From contig JAQVLS010000033.1 of NCBI GenBank assembly GCA_028704035.1, positions 1-11,423 on the forward strand: a DNA stretch of 11,423 nt. Reading direction: 5' to 3'. Below, one piece after another: positions 5,642 to 11,423 of the stretch (positions are counted from its first letter, which is position 1; the number at the start of each line of letters is the position of its first letter). The notes beneath the pieces are model-generated. The model saw only the letters and a list, made by a program, of their open reading frames with translations. It ran no database searches and was not told the origin of the DNA. Made by a program: the position numbers and the translations under genes. Source of the stretch: Desulfotomaculaceae bacterium (GTDB lineage Bacteria > Bacillota > Desulfotomaculia > Desulfotomaculales > Pelotomaculaceae).

Positions 5642-6820
5642 TTACTGAAAGTTCTGTCTCAGCACCGGGTCGCCGTCGTGCAGGTACAAGGCCCCCCTGA
5701 CGACCAGTTCCTCTCCGGGGGTAAGTCCTTCCACAATCTCGATTAAATTGCCGTTGGCGACGCCGGTTTTAATATCTCTGGCATAGCATTGATCATCACG
5801 AACCACGAAAACTGTAACTGTTGGATCCCGCTTGACCAGTGCCCCCACAGGGATCCAGACAGCGGTTTCTGTCTGGATCCGGCTAAACACACGGGCTACC
5901 ATGCCCGGCTTTAAGGCATGGCCCGGGTTATCCAATTTCACTTCCATCAAAAAAGTGCCGGTCTGGGTGTCAACCGCCGGATTGATCAGGTCGACCGTGC
6001 CCGTCCAGCTCTGTCCGGGCAGGTCGGGACTGGATACGTCCACGGGATCGCCCGCCTGCCAGTCCAAGAGCGCCGCCGCCGCAAGGGTGACCTCCACCTT
6101 GACCTGGTCCAGGTTGCCGATAACGTAGACAGGGGCGCCTGCGCCGGCCATTTCCCCGCTTTCCCCGAATTTTTTGAGTATGGTCCCTTTAAAGGGAGCT
6201 TTTAAATTGGTATAGCTGAGCTGCAGCAGGGTCAGGCCAGCCTGGGCCCGGGCCCGCTCATAGTCGGCAACGCTGGCACCCCGGCCTTCAAAATAAGCCG
6301 ACTGAGCCTGACGATATTTGGCTGCGGCCAGCGACAGCTGGGTACCGGCGTCATCGAACTGGGCCTTGGAAATGGCGTTTGCCCCATAAAGGCTCTCAGC
6401 CCGTTCGTAATCCAGCCGGGCCTTCTGGTAGGCTGCGTCTGCCTGATCCAGCAGCGCCGCCGCCTGGTCGATACCCGCCCGGGCTGCTGCCGCAGCCGCT
6501 TCGGCCGCTTCGGCCTGGGCCCGGTAATCAGCAGGGTCGAGGGTGGCAAGGGTTGTCCCTTCATCCACCTCGGTTCCTTCTTCCAGGAGAAGGCCTTGTA
6601 TCCTGCCGGCTACCTGGAATCCCAGTCTGGACTGCTGCGAAGGCAAGACGATGCCCGCCAGCCCGCCGCCCTGGTTTGTGGTTTGGGAAAGGACTATGGA
6701 TGTTTCCACAGCTCTGGGGCCGGGGATCTGAGCGGTTTGTTTGTTTCTATCTATGATGAAATAGGCTGCTAATCCAAATATGACAATAACCAATATGCCG
6801 GATAGGGTTATTCTCCGCAC
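5642..6820 (-). CDS. Periplasmic-adaptor (membrane fusion) subunit of the RND pump
   Basis: This 392-residue HlyD/AcrA-type adaptor partners the permease encoded downstream. The start is GTG 6820, 8 bases after GGAGGG. Residues 5-22 form a membrane anchor with no lipobox cysteine. The two half-lipoyl segments are at about 70-95 (VAGRIQGLLLEEG to LATLD) and 201-236 (LKAPFKGTILKKFGE to VYVIG). Between them lies an Ala-rich coiled-coil hairpin (97-200). A beta-barrel (about 237-315) and a membrane-proximal domain (320-390, VWIPVGALV and LTPGEELVVRG) follow. Although the organism looks like a Firmicute, the hairpin is long enough to belong to a tripartite-type adaptor. It is first in the operon, behind its own promoter. 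Confidence 0.94.
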   Translation of the reverse strand: MRRITLSGILVIVIFGLAAYFIIDRNKQTAQIPGPRAVETSIVLSQTTNQGGGLAGIVLPSQQSRLGFQVAGRIQGLLLEEGTEVDEGTTLATLDPADYRAQAEAAEAAAAAARAGIDQAAALLDQADAAYQKARLDYERAESLYGANAISKAQFDDAGTQLSLAAAKYRQAQSAYFEGRGASVADYERARAQAGLTLLQLSYTNLKAPFKGTILKKFGESGEMAGAGAPVYVIGNLDQVKVEVTLAAAALLDWQAGDPVDVSSPDLPGQSWTGTVDLINPAVDTQTGTFLMEVKLDNPGHALKPGMVARVFSRIQTETAVWIPVGALVKRDPTVTVFVVRDDQCYARDIKTGVANGNLIEIVEGLTPGEELVVRGALYLHDGDPVLRQNFQ

Positions 6821-6859
6821 GGCCTTTTCCCTCCAAATAAAAAATTATAAATTTAAATA

Positions 6860-6868
6860 TTTGACAAA
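6860..6868 (-). promoter_or_regulatory. Spo0A-box-like sequence
   Basis: On the minus strand this reads TTTGTCAAA, an exact match to the 0A-box consensus TTTGTCRAA. A weaker relative, GTTGTCAAG, lies on the plus strand at 6908-6916. They stand between the pump operon and spoIIP. Because the motif overlaps TTGACA in reverse and the region is AT-rich, a chance match is quite possible. Confidence 0.25.
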
Positions 6869-6886
6869 TAAGATTGCAGTTATATT

Positions 6887-6915
6887 TTTTTACTATTCTT
6901 CCATTTGGTTGTCAA
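6887..6915 (-). promoter_or_regulatory. Probable promoter of the RND efflux operon
   Basis: On the minus strand a perfect TTGACA (6915-6910) lies 17 bases from TAAAAA (6892-6887, 4 of 6). This gives a leader of about 60 bases before the GTG. The -10 is weak, which is consistent with activation or repression by an unlinked regulator; no regulator gene adjoins the operon. Confidence 0.5.
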
Positions 6916-6995
6916 GGATTTTTTAACTATTGTAATGGAGGTTTTTTGCTATATCTTTATTATGAACCAAATCGGTAAAAAAGGGGACTGCAATT

Positions 6996-7037
6996 ATGAA
7001 TTTTATTAGCGACCGGCTATTGTGGAAAAGTGAATAA
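6996..7037 (+). CDS. Possible 13-residue leader ORF upstream of spoIIP
   Basis: ATG 6996 follows AAGGGG (6981-6986) by 9 bases and reads 13 codons (MNFISDRLLWKSE) to a TAA at 7035-7037, 28 bases before spoIIP. Having the better ribosome binding site of the two, it could be translated if transcription begins upstream. Nothing else supports it. Confidence 0.2.
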   Translation: MNFISDRLLWKSE

Positions 7038-7059
7038 AATATTATGAAGTTCAGATAAT
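7032..7059 (+). promoter_or_regulatory. Candidate sigma-E promoter of spoIIP
   Basis: GAATAAA (7032-7038) and CAGATAAT (7052-7059) are separated by 13 bases. They resemble the mother-cell sigma-E elements GCATATT and CATACAAT (5 of 7 and 6 of 8). The GATAAT part also fits a sigma-A -10, but no good sigma-A -35 lies upstream. spoIIP is sigma-E controlled in Bacillus subtilis. The predicted start is about 7066, at the start codon. Confidence 0.42.
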
Positions 7060-7065
7060 AACCTT

Positions 7066-8304
7066 ATGAACAAAAAAAAGAATATAAAAATATTATTCAT
7101 AACGTTGGTGGTAATATGCTTTATTTCCGCTCTTTGTAGTACAGTTGTGGTAAAAAGAAATTCAATTAACGCGTTGTCAAACTCCTGGTTTTTTCAAGCA
7201 AAGCAGAATGAAGCGCCCGAATACCAGCCGGGCAGGTATACTACGATTATTGATGAGCAGGAAAACGTCCTGTCAATGATGTCCCGCGCAGTATACGCGG
7301 GTGATGAAATTTATACCGCCGAAGGGAAAATTTATCGACTGGAACGGGTGCAGGGCGACTTGGCTGCGGCACATTTTTTAGGTATGGATCCGCAAATTGT
7401 AGCCTTAAATGAATTTTTCGCTTCTCAGGAAGTACCGGCGATCAAAGAAAATACCGACAACAAGCCGGCGCCACCCGCCAATTTTGCGATTTACCACACC
7501 CACACTGACGAGTCATATATACCCTCCGAAGGTACTCATACCATAAAATTCAAAGGCGGCATTTTCAAGGTGGGTAAGGTAATGGTTGAACGTTTAAGAA
7601 AAGTCGGAATGGGTGTAAGTTACGACCAGACGCCGCACGACCCGCATGACAATAACGCTTATGTGCGTTCTCGGAGGACGGCCGCAAAACTTTTAAAAAC
7701 CAACCCAGTGGCGATGTTTGACGTGCACCGTGATGGGGTGCCTGATCCGAATTATTATCGAGAGAAAATTTATGGTCAGGACGTATCCAGTCTCCGTCTT
7801 GTTATAGGCCGGCAGAACCCGCGCATGTCGGCTAACCTGGATTTTGCCAAACAGATGCTGACTGCGGTAAATAATGTCCATCCCAAAGTGGTAAAAGAGA
7901 TTTTTGTGGGCAAGGGTGACTACAACCAGGACTTGCTGCCGACCGCCCTGCTTATCGAGGCGGGTACCTACACCAACAGCAGGGAGGAAGCTGAGCGGGG
8001 TGTTGATCTGTTTGCCCAGGCGCTGCCCAATGCACTTGGTATAAGTGTTGCTACTCCGGCGCCGCAAAGTCCGGCGGCTCCTACTAAATCCACAGGCGCA
8101 TCCAGGGGGGCGTGGAAAGCGGTTGGGTGGATTCTGGGAATGACTGTTATTGGCGCTCTGGCCTTTATGTTGATTAACAACGTAAAACTATCCGATATGA
8201 GAAGAAGATTGATGAATTTCAGCAAAGAGATTATTCCCCTGATCCCGCGCCAGGCGGCACGCAAATTAGGGATTAATAACGAAAATAAAAGGAAAAACGA
8301 ATAA
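7066..8304 (+). CDS. spoIIP: Stage II sporulation protein P (engulfment cell-wall hydrolase)
   Basis: SpoIIP is the membrane-anchored amidase/endopeptidase that, with SpoIID and SpoIIM, degrades septal peptidoglycan so that the mother cell can engulf the forespore. The protein has 412 residues. An N-terminal anchor (8-28) is followed by a stalk with a LysM-like turn (AGDEIYTAEGKIYRL), then the zinc-hydrolase domain from about 138 to 325. Key motifs are IYHTHTDESY (H144, H146, E149), FDVHRDG (H221, D223), VIGRQNP, and LIEAGTYTN with the expected catalytic E298. Unlike the B. subtilis protein as I recall it, a Pro/Ser-rich linker leads to a second membrane helix (about 352-371) and a basic cytosolic tail. 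ATG 7066 has no Shine-Dalgarno and directly follows a promoter-like sequence, so the mRNA may be leaderless. No later start would keep the anchor. Confidence 0.93.
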   Translation: MNKKKNIKILFITLVVICFISALCSTVVVKRNSINALSNSWFFQAKQNEAPEYQPGRYTTIIDEQENVLSMMSRAVYAGDEIYTAEGKIYRLERVQGDLAAAHFLGMDPQIVALNEFFASQEVPAIKENTDNKPAPPANFAIYHTHTDESYIPSEGTHTIKFKGGIFKVGKVMVERLRKVGMGVSYDQTPHDPHDNNAYVRSRRTAAKLLKTNPVAMFDVHRDGVPDPNYYREKIYGQDVSSLRLVIGRQNPRMSANLDFAKQMLTAVNNVHPKVVKEIFVGKGDYNQDLLPTALLIEAGTYTNSREEAERGVDLFAQALPNALGISVATPAPQSPAAPTKSTGASRGAWKAVGWILGMTVIGALAFMLINNVKLSDMRRRLMNFSKEIIPLIPRQAARKLGINNENKRKNE

Positions 8305-8324
8305 AGATAAAACGGCAAATCAAA

Positions 8325-8390
8325 ATATCGCTTCTCAGGTTATAAATAATGTTATAATTATTTGGACGGAATGATACTGAAGAGCGATAT
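8325..8390. repeat. 14-bp inverted repeat flanking an AT-rich loop before the maturase
   Basis: ATATCGCTTCTCAG (8325-8338) and CTGAAGAGCGATAT (8377-8390) pair at 12 of 14 positions as DNA, and at 13 of 14 in RNA counting one G-U. The right arm ends at the base before the GGAGA ribosome binding site (8391-8395). The 38-base loop holds TTATAA twice and a perfect TATAAT (8353-8358). It could be an operator around a promoter, or an RNA stem controlling access to the start. Confidence 0.6.
8353..8358 (+). promoter_or_regulatory. Possible -10 element of the maturase gene
   Basis: A perfect TATAAT lies 45 bases before the ATG. The only -35-like sequence is TTCTCA (8332-8337), at a short 15-base spacing and inside the left arm of the inverted repeat. 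The maturase may instead be read from spoIIP, as no terminator separates them. Confidence 0.35.
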
Positions 8391-8403
8391 GGAGATGTTT
8401 TAG

Positions 8404-9777
8404 ATGGTGCATATTTATTCAATGAATGGACTTAACATTGCTTTGGACGGCAACAGCGGAAGTATACATGTTATAGATGATGCGACATATGATTTGCTTT
8501 CGCAGTTCAAAAAGCCGTTTACCTTGGAACAGGCGGTCGAGAAGCTGCAGGGGAAGTATCCGGCGGAAAGCATCAGGGAAGTATGGGAGGAAATTGATTC
8601 ACTTGTAAAAAAAGACCTGCTGTTCGCCCCTGAAATTCAGGTTTCTGATTGGAACAATATAAATATAAATAGCGGCTTGAAAGCCTTGTGTCTTCATGTA
8701 GCACATGACTGCAACCTCATGTGCGAATATTGTTTTGCTTCCAAAGGGAGTTATAAGGTAGCAAAAAAACTGATGCCGGAAGAAGTAGCTTTTAAAGCAG
8801 TGGATTTTATCGTTGAGCATTCCGGTAAGAGAAAAAATATAGAGATAGACTTTTTCGGTGGCGAACCGCTGCTAAATTTTGATGTTGTAAAAAAGACTGT
8901 GGAATATGGAAGAAAAATAGAAACACCCGCCGGCAAGAGATTTTACTTTACCATTACTACTAACGGCACGCTTCTTGACGACGAAAAAATAAAATACATT
9001 AATGAAAACATGGACAATGTAGTCATCAGTATCGACGGGCGAAAAGAAGTCCATGACGCAATCAGGTATGATGCCGCAGGGCAGGGTACATATGACAGAA
9101 TACTCGGCGATGCTTTGAAGTTGGTCCGCTCCAGAGAGAACAAGAGTTACTTCATCCGCGGCACATTTACTTCCAGGAATTTGGATTTTTCAAAGGATAT
9201 TTTGCATCTCGCCGACCTTGGATTTGATGAGATATCAATGGAACCTGTTGTTGGCAAAGGGGAGGAATTCCACATCCAAGCAGAGCACATTACGGAAATC
9301 CTTGCTGAATATGAACGGCTTGCCTATGCATATGTAAAAAGAATTAAAGAAGGGAAACCTTTTAAATTTTATCATTTTAATGTGAATATTTATAAAGGCC
9401 CCTGTCTGTATAAAAGAATCTCCGCTTGCGGCGCGGGCACTGAATATTTTGCCGTAACACCGGAGGGGGATCTTTATCCCTGCCACCAGTTTGTGGGACA
9501 GCATGAATTCAAAATGGGGAACCTTAACACTGGTATAAAAAATAATATCTTAAGCGAAAGGTTCGGAAAAGCCAACATATTAAATAAAGAAGACTGCCGT
9601 AATTGCTGGGCAAAACTTTACTGTTCGGGCGGCTGTCATGCAAATTCTTACTATGCGGACGGTGACATTTTAAAACCGGTAGAGTTGATTTGCGCCATGC
9701 AAAAGAAGCGTATTGAGTGCGCTATTATGATTGAAATATGCAGGCTGTTAGAAGGTGAAAACAGCTTTATTAAATAG
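8404..9777 (+). CDS. Radical SAM/SPASM SCIFF-peptide maturase (thioether cross-link forming)
   Basis: This 457-residue enzyme matches the CteB-type maturases, which install Cys-to-Thr thioether bonds in the six-cysteine SCIFF peptide of Clostridia. ATG 8404 follows GGAGA by 8 bases. The N-terminal part (1 to about 85, beginning MVHIYSMNGLNIALD) is the peptide-recognition domain. The radical SAM core has C103-x3-C107-x2-C110 (HDCNLMCEYCFAS), then FFGGEPLLNF (150-159) and TTNGTLL. The SPASM auxiliary-cluster cysteines are C342, C360, C398, C401, C407, C411 and C430, in the expected CX2CX5CX3C arrangement, with C334 in addition. All key residues are intact. The SCIFF gene usually lies next to the maturase, but no cysteine-rich peptide is encoded here, so the substrate must be elsewhere. 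It converges on asnS. Confidence 0.92.
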   Translation: MVHIYSMNGLNIALDGNSGSIHVIDDATYDLLSQFKKPFTLEQAVEKLQGKYPAESIREVWEEIDSLVKKDLLFAPEIQVSDWNNININSGLKALCLHVAHDCNLMCEYCFASKGSYKVAKKLMPEEVAFKAVDFIVEHSGKRKNIEIDFFGGEPLLNFDVVKKTVEYGRKIETPAGKRFYFTITTNGTLLDDEKIKYINENMDNVVISIDGRKEVHDAIRYDAAGQGTYDRILGDALKLVRSRENKSYFIRGTFTSRNLDFSKDILHLADLGFDEISMEPVVGKGEEFHIQAEHITEILAEYERLAYAYVKRIKEGKPFKFYHFNVNIYKGPCLYKRISACGAGTEYFAVTPEGDLYPCHQFVGQHEFKMGNLNTGIKNNILSERFGKANILNKEDCRNCWAKLYCSGGCHANSYYADGDILKPVELICAMQKKRIECAIMIEICRLLEGENSFIK

Positions 9778-9789
9778 TCAGTTGATGTC

Positions 9790-9836
9790 CCCGTAAGGAG
9801 ACAAGGGGGACGTTCTTTTGGTCTCCCCCTTGCGGG
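9790..9836. terminator. Hairpin between the convergent maturase and asnS genes
   Basis: CAAGGGGGA (9802-9810) pairs with TCCCCCTTG (9824-9832), and CCCG (9790-9793) can pair outside it with CGGG (9833-9836). It fills the gap between the two stop codons and may serve both strands. There is no clear T-run after it on either strand, so termination may be weak or the role may be 3'-end protection. Confidence 0.6.
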
Positions 9837-9837
9837 A

Positions 9838-11229
9838 TTAGAACTCGGCGTTTTTAGGGGTCCTGGGAAAGGAAATAACGTCGCGGATGTTGGTCATTCC
9901 GGTCAGGTACATCAGCAGCCTTTCGAACCCCAGACCGAAGCCTGCGTGCCTGACGCCCCCGTATTTCCGGATGTCCAGGTACCACCAGTAATCCTCTTTG
10001 TTTAACCCCAATTCAAACATCCTTTTTTCTAAAAAACCAAGCCTTTCCTCTCTCTGGCTGCCACCTACGAGCTCACCGATGCCCGGTACTAAAAGGTCCA
10101 TGGCGGCGACGGTCCGTCCGTCATCGTTCATCCTCATGTAAAAAGCCTTGATCTCTTTCGGGTAATCCGTTATGAAAACCGGCTTGCCGAAGTGTTTCTC
10201 AGTAATGTAGCGCTCGTGTTCGGTCTGTAGGTCGATCCCCCATGCAACGGGGTATTCGAACTGTTGTCCTGATTTTTTCAGGATATCGACGGCCTCAGTG
10301 TAAGTGAGATGGCCGAAGGTCGACTCAACCATGCTCTCCAGGCGTTCCAGCAGCGACTTGTCGACAAAGCTGTTTAAAAAACGCATTTCCTCCGGAGTGT
10401 TTTCCAGCACATAGCTTACTATAAATTTGAGCATTGCTTCGGCCAAGTCCATGTTCTCCGCAAGGCCGGCAAAAGCGATTTCCGGCTCGAGCATCCAGAA
10501 TTCGGCCGCATGCCGCGGTGTGTTGGAGTTTTCAGCCCGGAAGGTAGGGCCGAAGGTATAAACTTTGCTAAAAGCCATGCAGTAAGTTTCCGCTTCCAGC
10601 TGGCCGCTGACCGTTAAGTTTGTTTCTTTGCCGAAGAAATCTTTGGTGAAGTCAACGGCGCTTTTTTCATTATGTGGGGTCCGGTCAAAGTCCAGGATGG
10701 ACACCCGGAACATATTCCCAGCGCCTTCCGCATCGCTGCCGGTGATAATGGGTGTGTGCACGTGGACAAAGCCGTTCTCCTGAAAAAATTTATGTATGGC
10801 GTAGGCAGCGATCGACCTGATCCTAAAAACGGCGGAAAAGGTGTTTGTGCGGGGACGCAGGTGGGCTATGGTACGCAGATATTCAAAGGTGTGTCTTTTT
10901 TTCTGCAGGGGGTAGTCCGGGGAGGAAAGCCCCTGGACTTCTATAGACTCCGCCTTCAGCTCGAAAGGCTGCTTCGCCCCTGGGGATTCAACAATCTGCC
11001 CGGCAACTATAATGGCTGAGCCAGTAATCAGTTTGGACACTTCATTATAATTTTCCAGCTTATCGTCATAAACAACCTGGATGTTGGAAAAAAACGACCC
11101 GTCGTTTAGTTCAATAAATCCAAAGGCCTTGGAAGGCCTGGCTGTCCTCACCCAGCCGTTTACCAGTATTTTTTTATTCAGATATTTTTCTTTTTCCGCG
11201 TAAAGTTCCTTAACTGTGGCTGCTTCCAA
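9838..11229 (-). CDS. asnS: Asparaginyl-tRNA synthetase
   Basis: This class II enzyme charges tRNA-Asn with asparagine in the cytosol using ATP. It has 463 residues, normal for the bacterial family. The start is TTG 11229, 8 bases after AGGAAGGAG (11246-11238); no ATG or GTG fits better. The anticodon-binding OB fold covers about 18-100 ([11 protein letters not shown]). Class II motif 1 lies around [17 protein letters not shown] (155-171), motif 2 is [21 protein letters not shown] (230-250), and motif 3 is [10 protein letters not shown] (430-439). [13 protein letters not shown] and the AsnRS-like length separate it from AspRS. It appears to be a single-gene unit, with a hairpin downstream and a foreign terminator upstream. 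The 170-base leader shows no T-box core (no AGGGTGG-type sequence), and I found no convincing promoter. Confidence 0.97.
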   Translation of the reverse strand: MEAATVKELYAEKEKYLNKKILVNGWVRTARPSKAFGFIELNDGSFFSNIQVVYDDKLENYNEVSKLITGSAIIVAGQIVESPGAKQPFELKAESIEVQGLSSPDYPLQKKRHTFEYLRTIAHLRPRTNTFSAVFRIRSIAAYAIHKFFQENGFVHVHTPIITGSDAEGAGNMFRVSILDFDRTPHNEKSAVDFTKDFFGKETNLTVSGQLEAETYCMAFSKVYTFGPTFRAENSNTPRHAAEFWMLEPEIAFAGLAENMDLAEAMLKFIVSYVLENTPEEMRFLNSFVDKSLLERLESMVESTFGHLTYTEAVDILKKSGQQFEYPVAWGIDLQTEHERYITEKHFGKPVFITDYPKEIKAFYMRMNDDGRTVAAMDLLVPGIGELVGGSQREERLGFLEKRMFELGLNKEDYWWYLDIRKYGGVRHAGFGLGFERLLMYLTGMTNIRDVISFPRTPKNAEF

Positions 11230-11390
11230 TCTATGTACTCCTTCCTGTAAACTATATCAATATATAAAGTCCTCTTCATTTTTACTCTGTTCTTAACAAT
11301 TATTCTTTTATGTTCATTTTATTTTTTGCGCTTACATGGTTGAGTAAAAAGATACCCATTGTCTTTTGTTATCCTTGTTACCATAAATAA

Positions 11391-11419
11391 TAAAAATAAA
11401 AAGACGCCTGAAGCGTCTT
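11391..11419 (-). terminator. Leftward intrinsic terminator of a gene beyond the right edge
   Basis: On the minus strand AAGACGC (11419-11413), loop TTCAG and GCGTCTT (11407-11401) form a 7-bp stem followed by TTTATTTTTA. It would end a leftward transcript entering from outside the window, which makes asnS independently transcribed. Confidence 0.78.
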
Positions 11420-11423
11420 CTTT

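Noticed and set aside
6861..6888. Plus-strand TTGACA as a spoIIP promoter
   Set aside because: The best -10 (TATATT, 6881-6886) is only 14 bases away and the 17-base position reads ATTTTT; it is also far from spoIIP, so I do not call it.
8305..8403. A SCIFF precursor peptide directly upstream of the maturase
   Set aside because: Only two TGT triplets and no TGC occur in this interval and no ORF spans it; a six-cysteine peptide is excluded.
11230..11400. T-box riboswitch controlling asnS
   Set aside because: Firmicute asnS genes are often T-box controlled, but the leader on the minus strand has no AGGGTGG-type core, and the only terminator there precedes the region and belongs to a gene outside the window.

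Overview
The window most likely comes from the chromosome of an anaerobic, endospore-forming Clostridia bacterium. A Peptococcaceae-type organism (Desulfotomaculum/Pelotomaculum-like) is my inference, not something the sequence proves. The grounds are a SpoIIP engulfment hydrolase, a SCIFF-type radical SAM maturase (a family characteristic of Clostridia), a menaquinone-type C-methyltransferase, strong GGAGG ribosome binding sites with several TTG/GTG starts, and intrinsic terminators. No rRNA, tRNA, CRISPR array or intact insertion sequence is visible.

Left part (1-1665). A long perfect hairpin (53-113) is followed by a MarR-family regulator (191-646) and a small Cys-Cys-motif protein resembling HesB/IscA (753-1082). 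Each gene has its own sigma-A promoter. The same 14-base dyad fills the -35/-10 spacer of both, ending one base before TATAAT, so the regulator very probably represses itself and the Cys-Cys protein. A terminator closes this unit. The next 500 bases hold no recognisable gene, only a possible short terminated transcript and two tiny overlapping ORFs.

Middle part (1666-6820). A ubiE/menG methyltransferase is cut short by an in-frame TAA; the missing C-terminal strand is still readable after the stop. A 15-base palindrome follows, then a 42-codon relic of a LivF-type ABC ATPase, whose upstream end abuts the stop codon of an RND efflux permease. The permease and its membrane-fusion partner form a leftward two-gene operon that looks more GC-rich than its neighbours, with no outer-membrane channel gene. 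Two damaged genes at one junction suggest past rearrangement here.

Right part (6821-11423). A divergent intergenic region separates the pump operon from spoIIP, which has an extra C-terminal membrane segment. Next comes a SCIFF-type maturase with no precursor peptide gene beside it and a long inverted repeat in its leader. It converges on asparaginyl-tRNA synthetase (asnS), with a hairpin between the two. The right edge holds a leftward terminator of a gene outside the window.

The best candidates for new biology are the two-promoter MarR/Cys-Cys module, the apparently leaderless starts of the MarR gene and spoIIP (both exactly 6 bases after the -10), and the maturase without an adjacent substrate.
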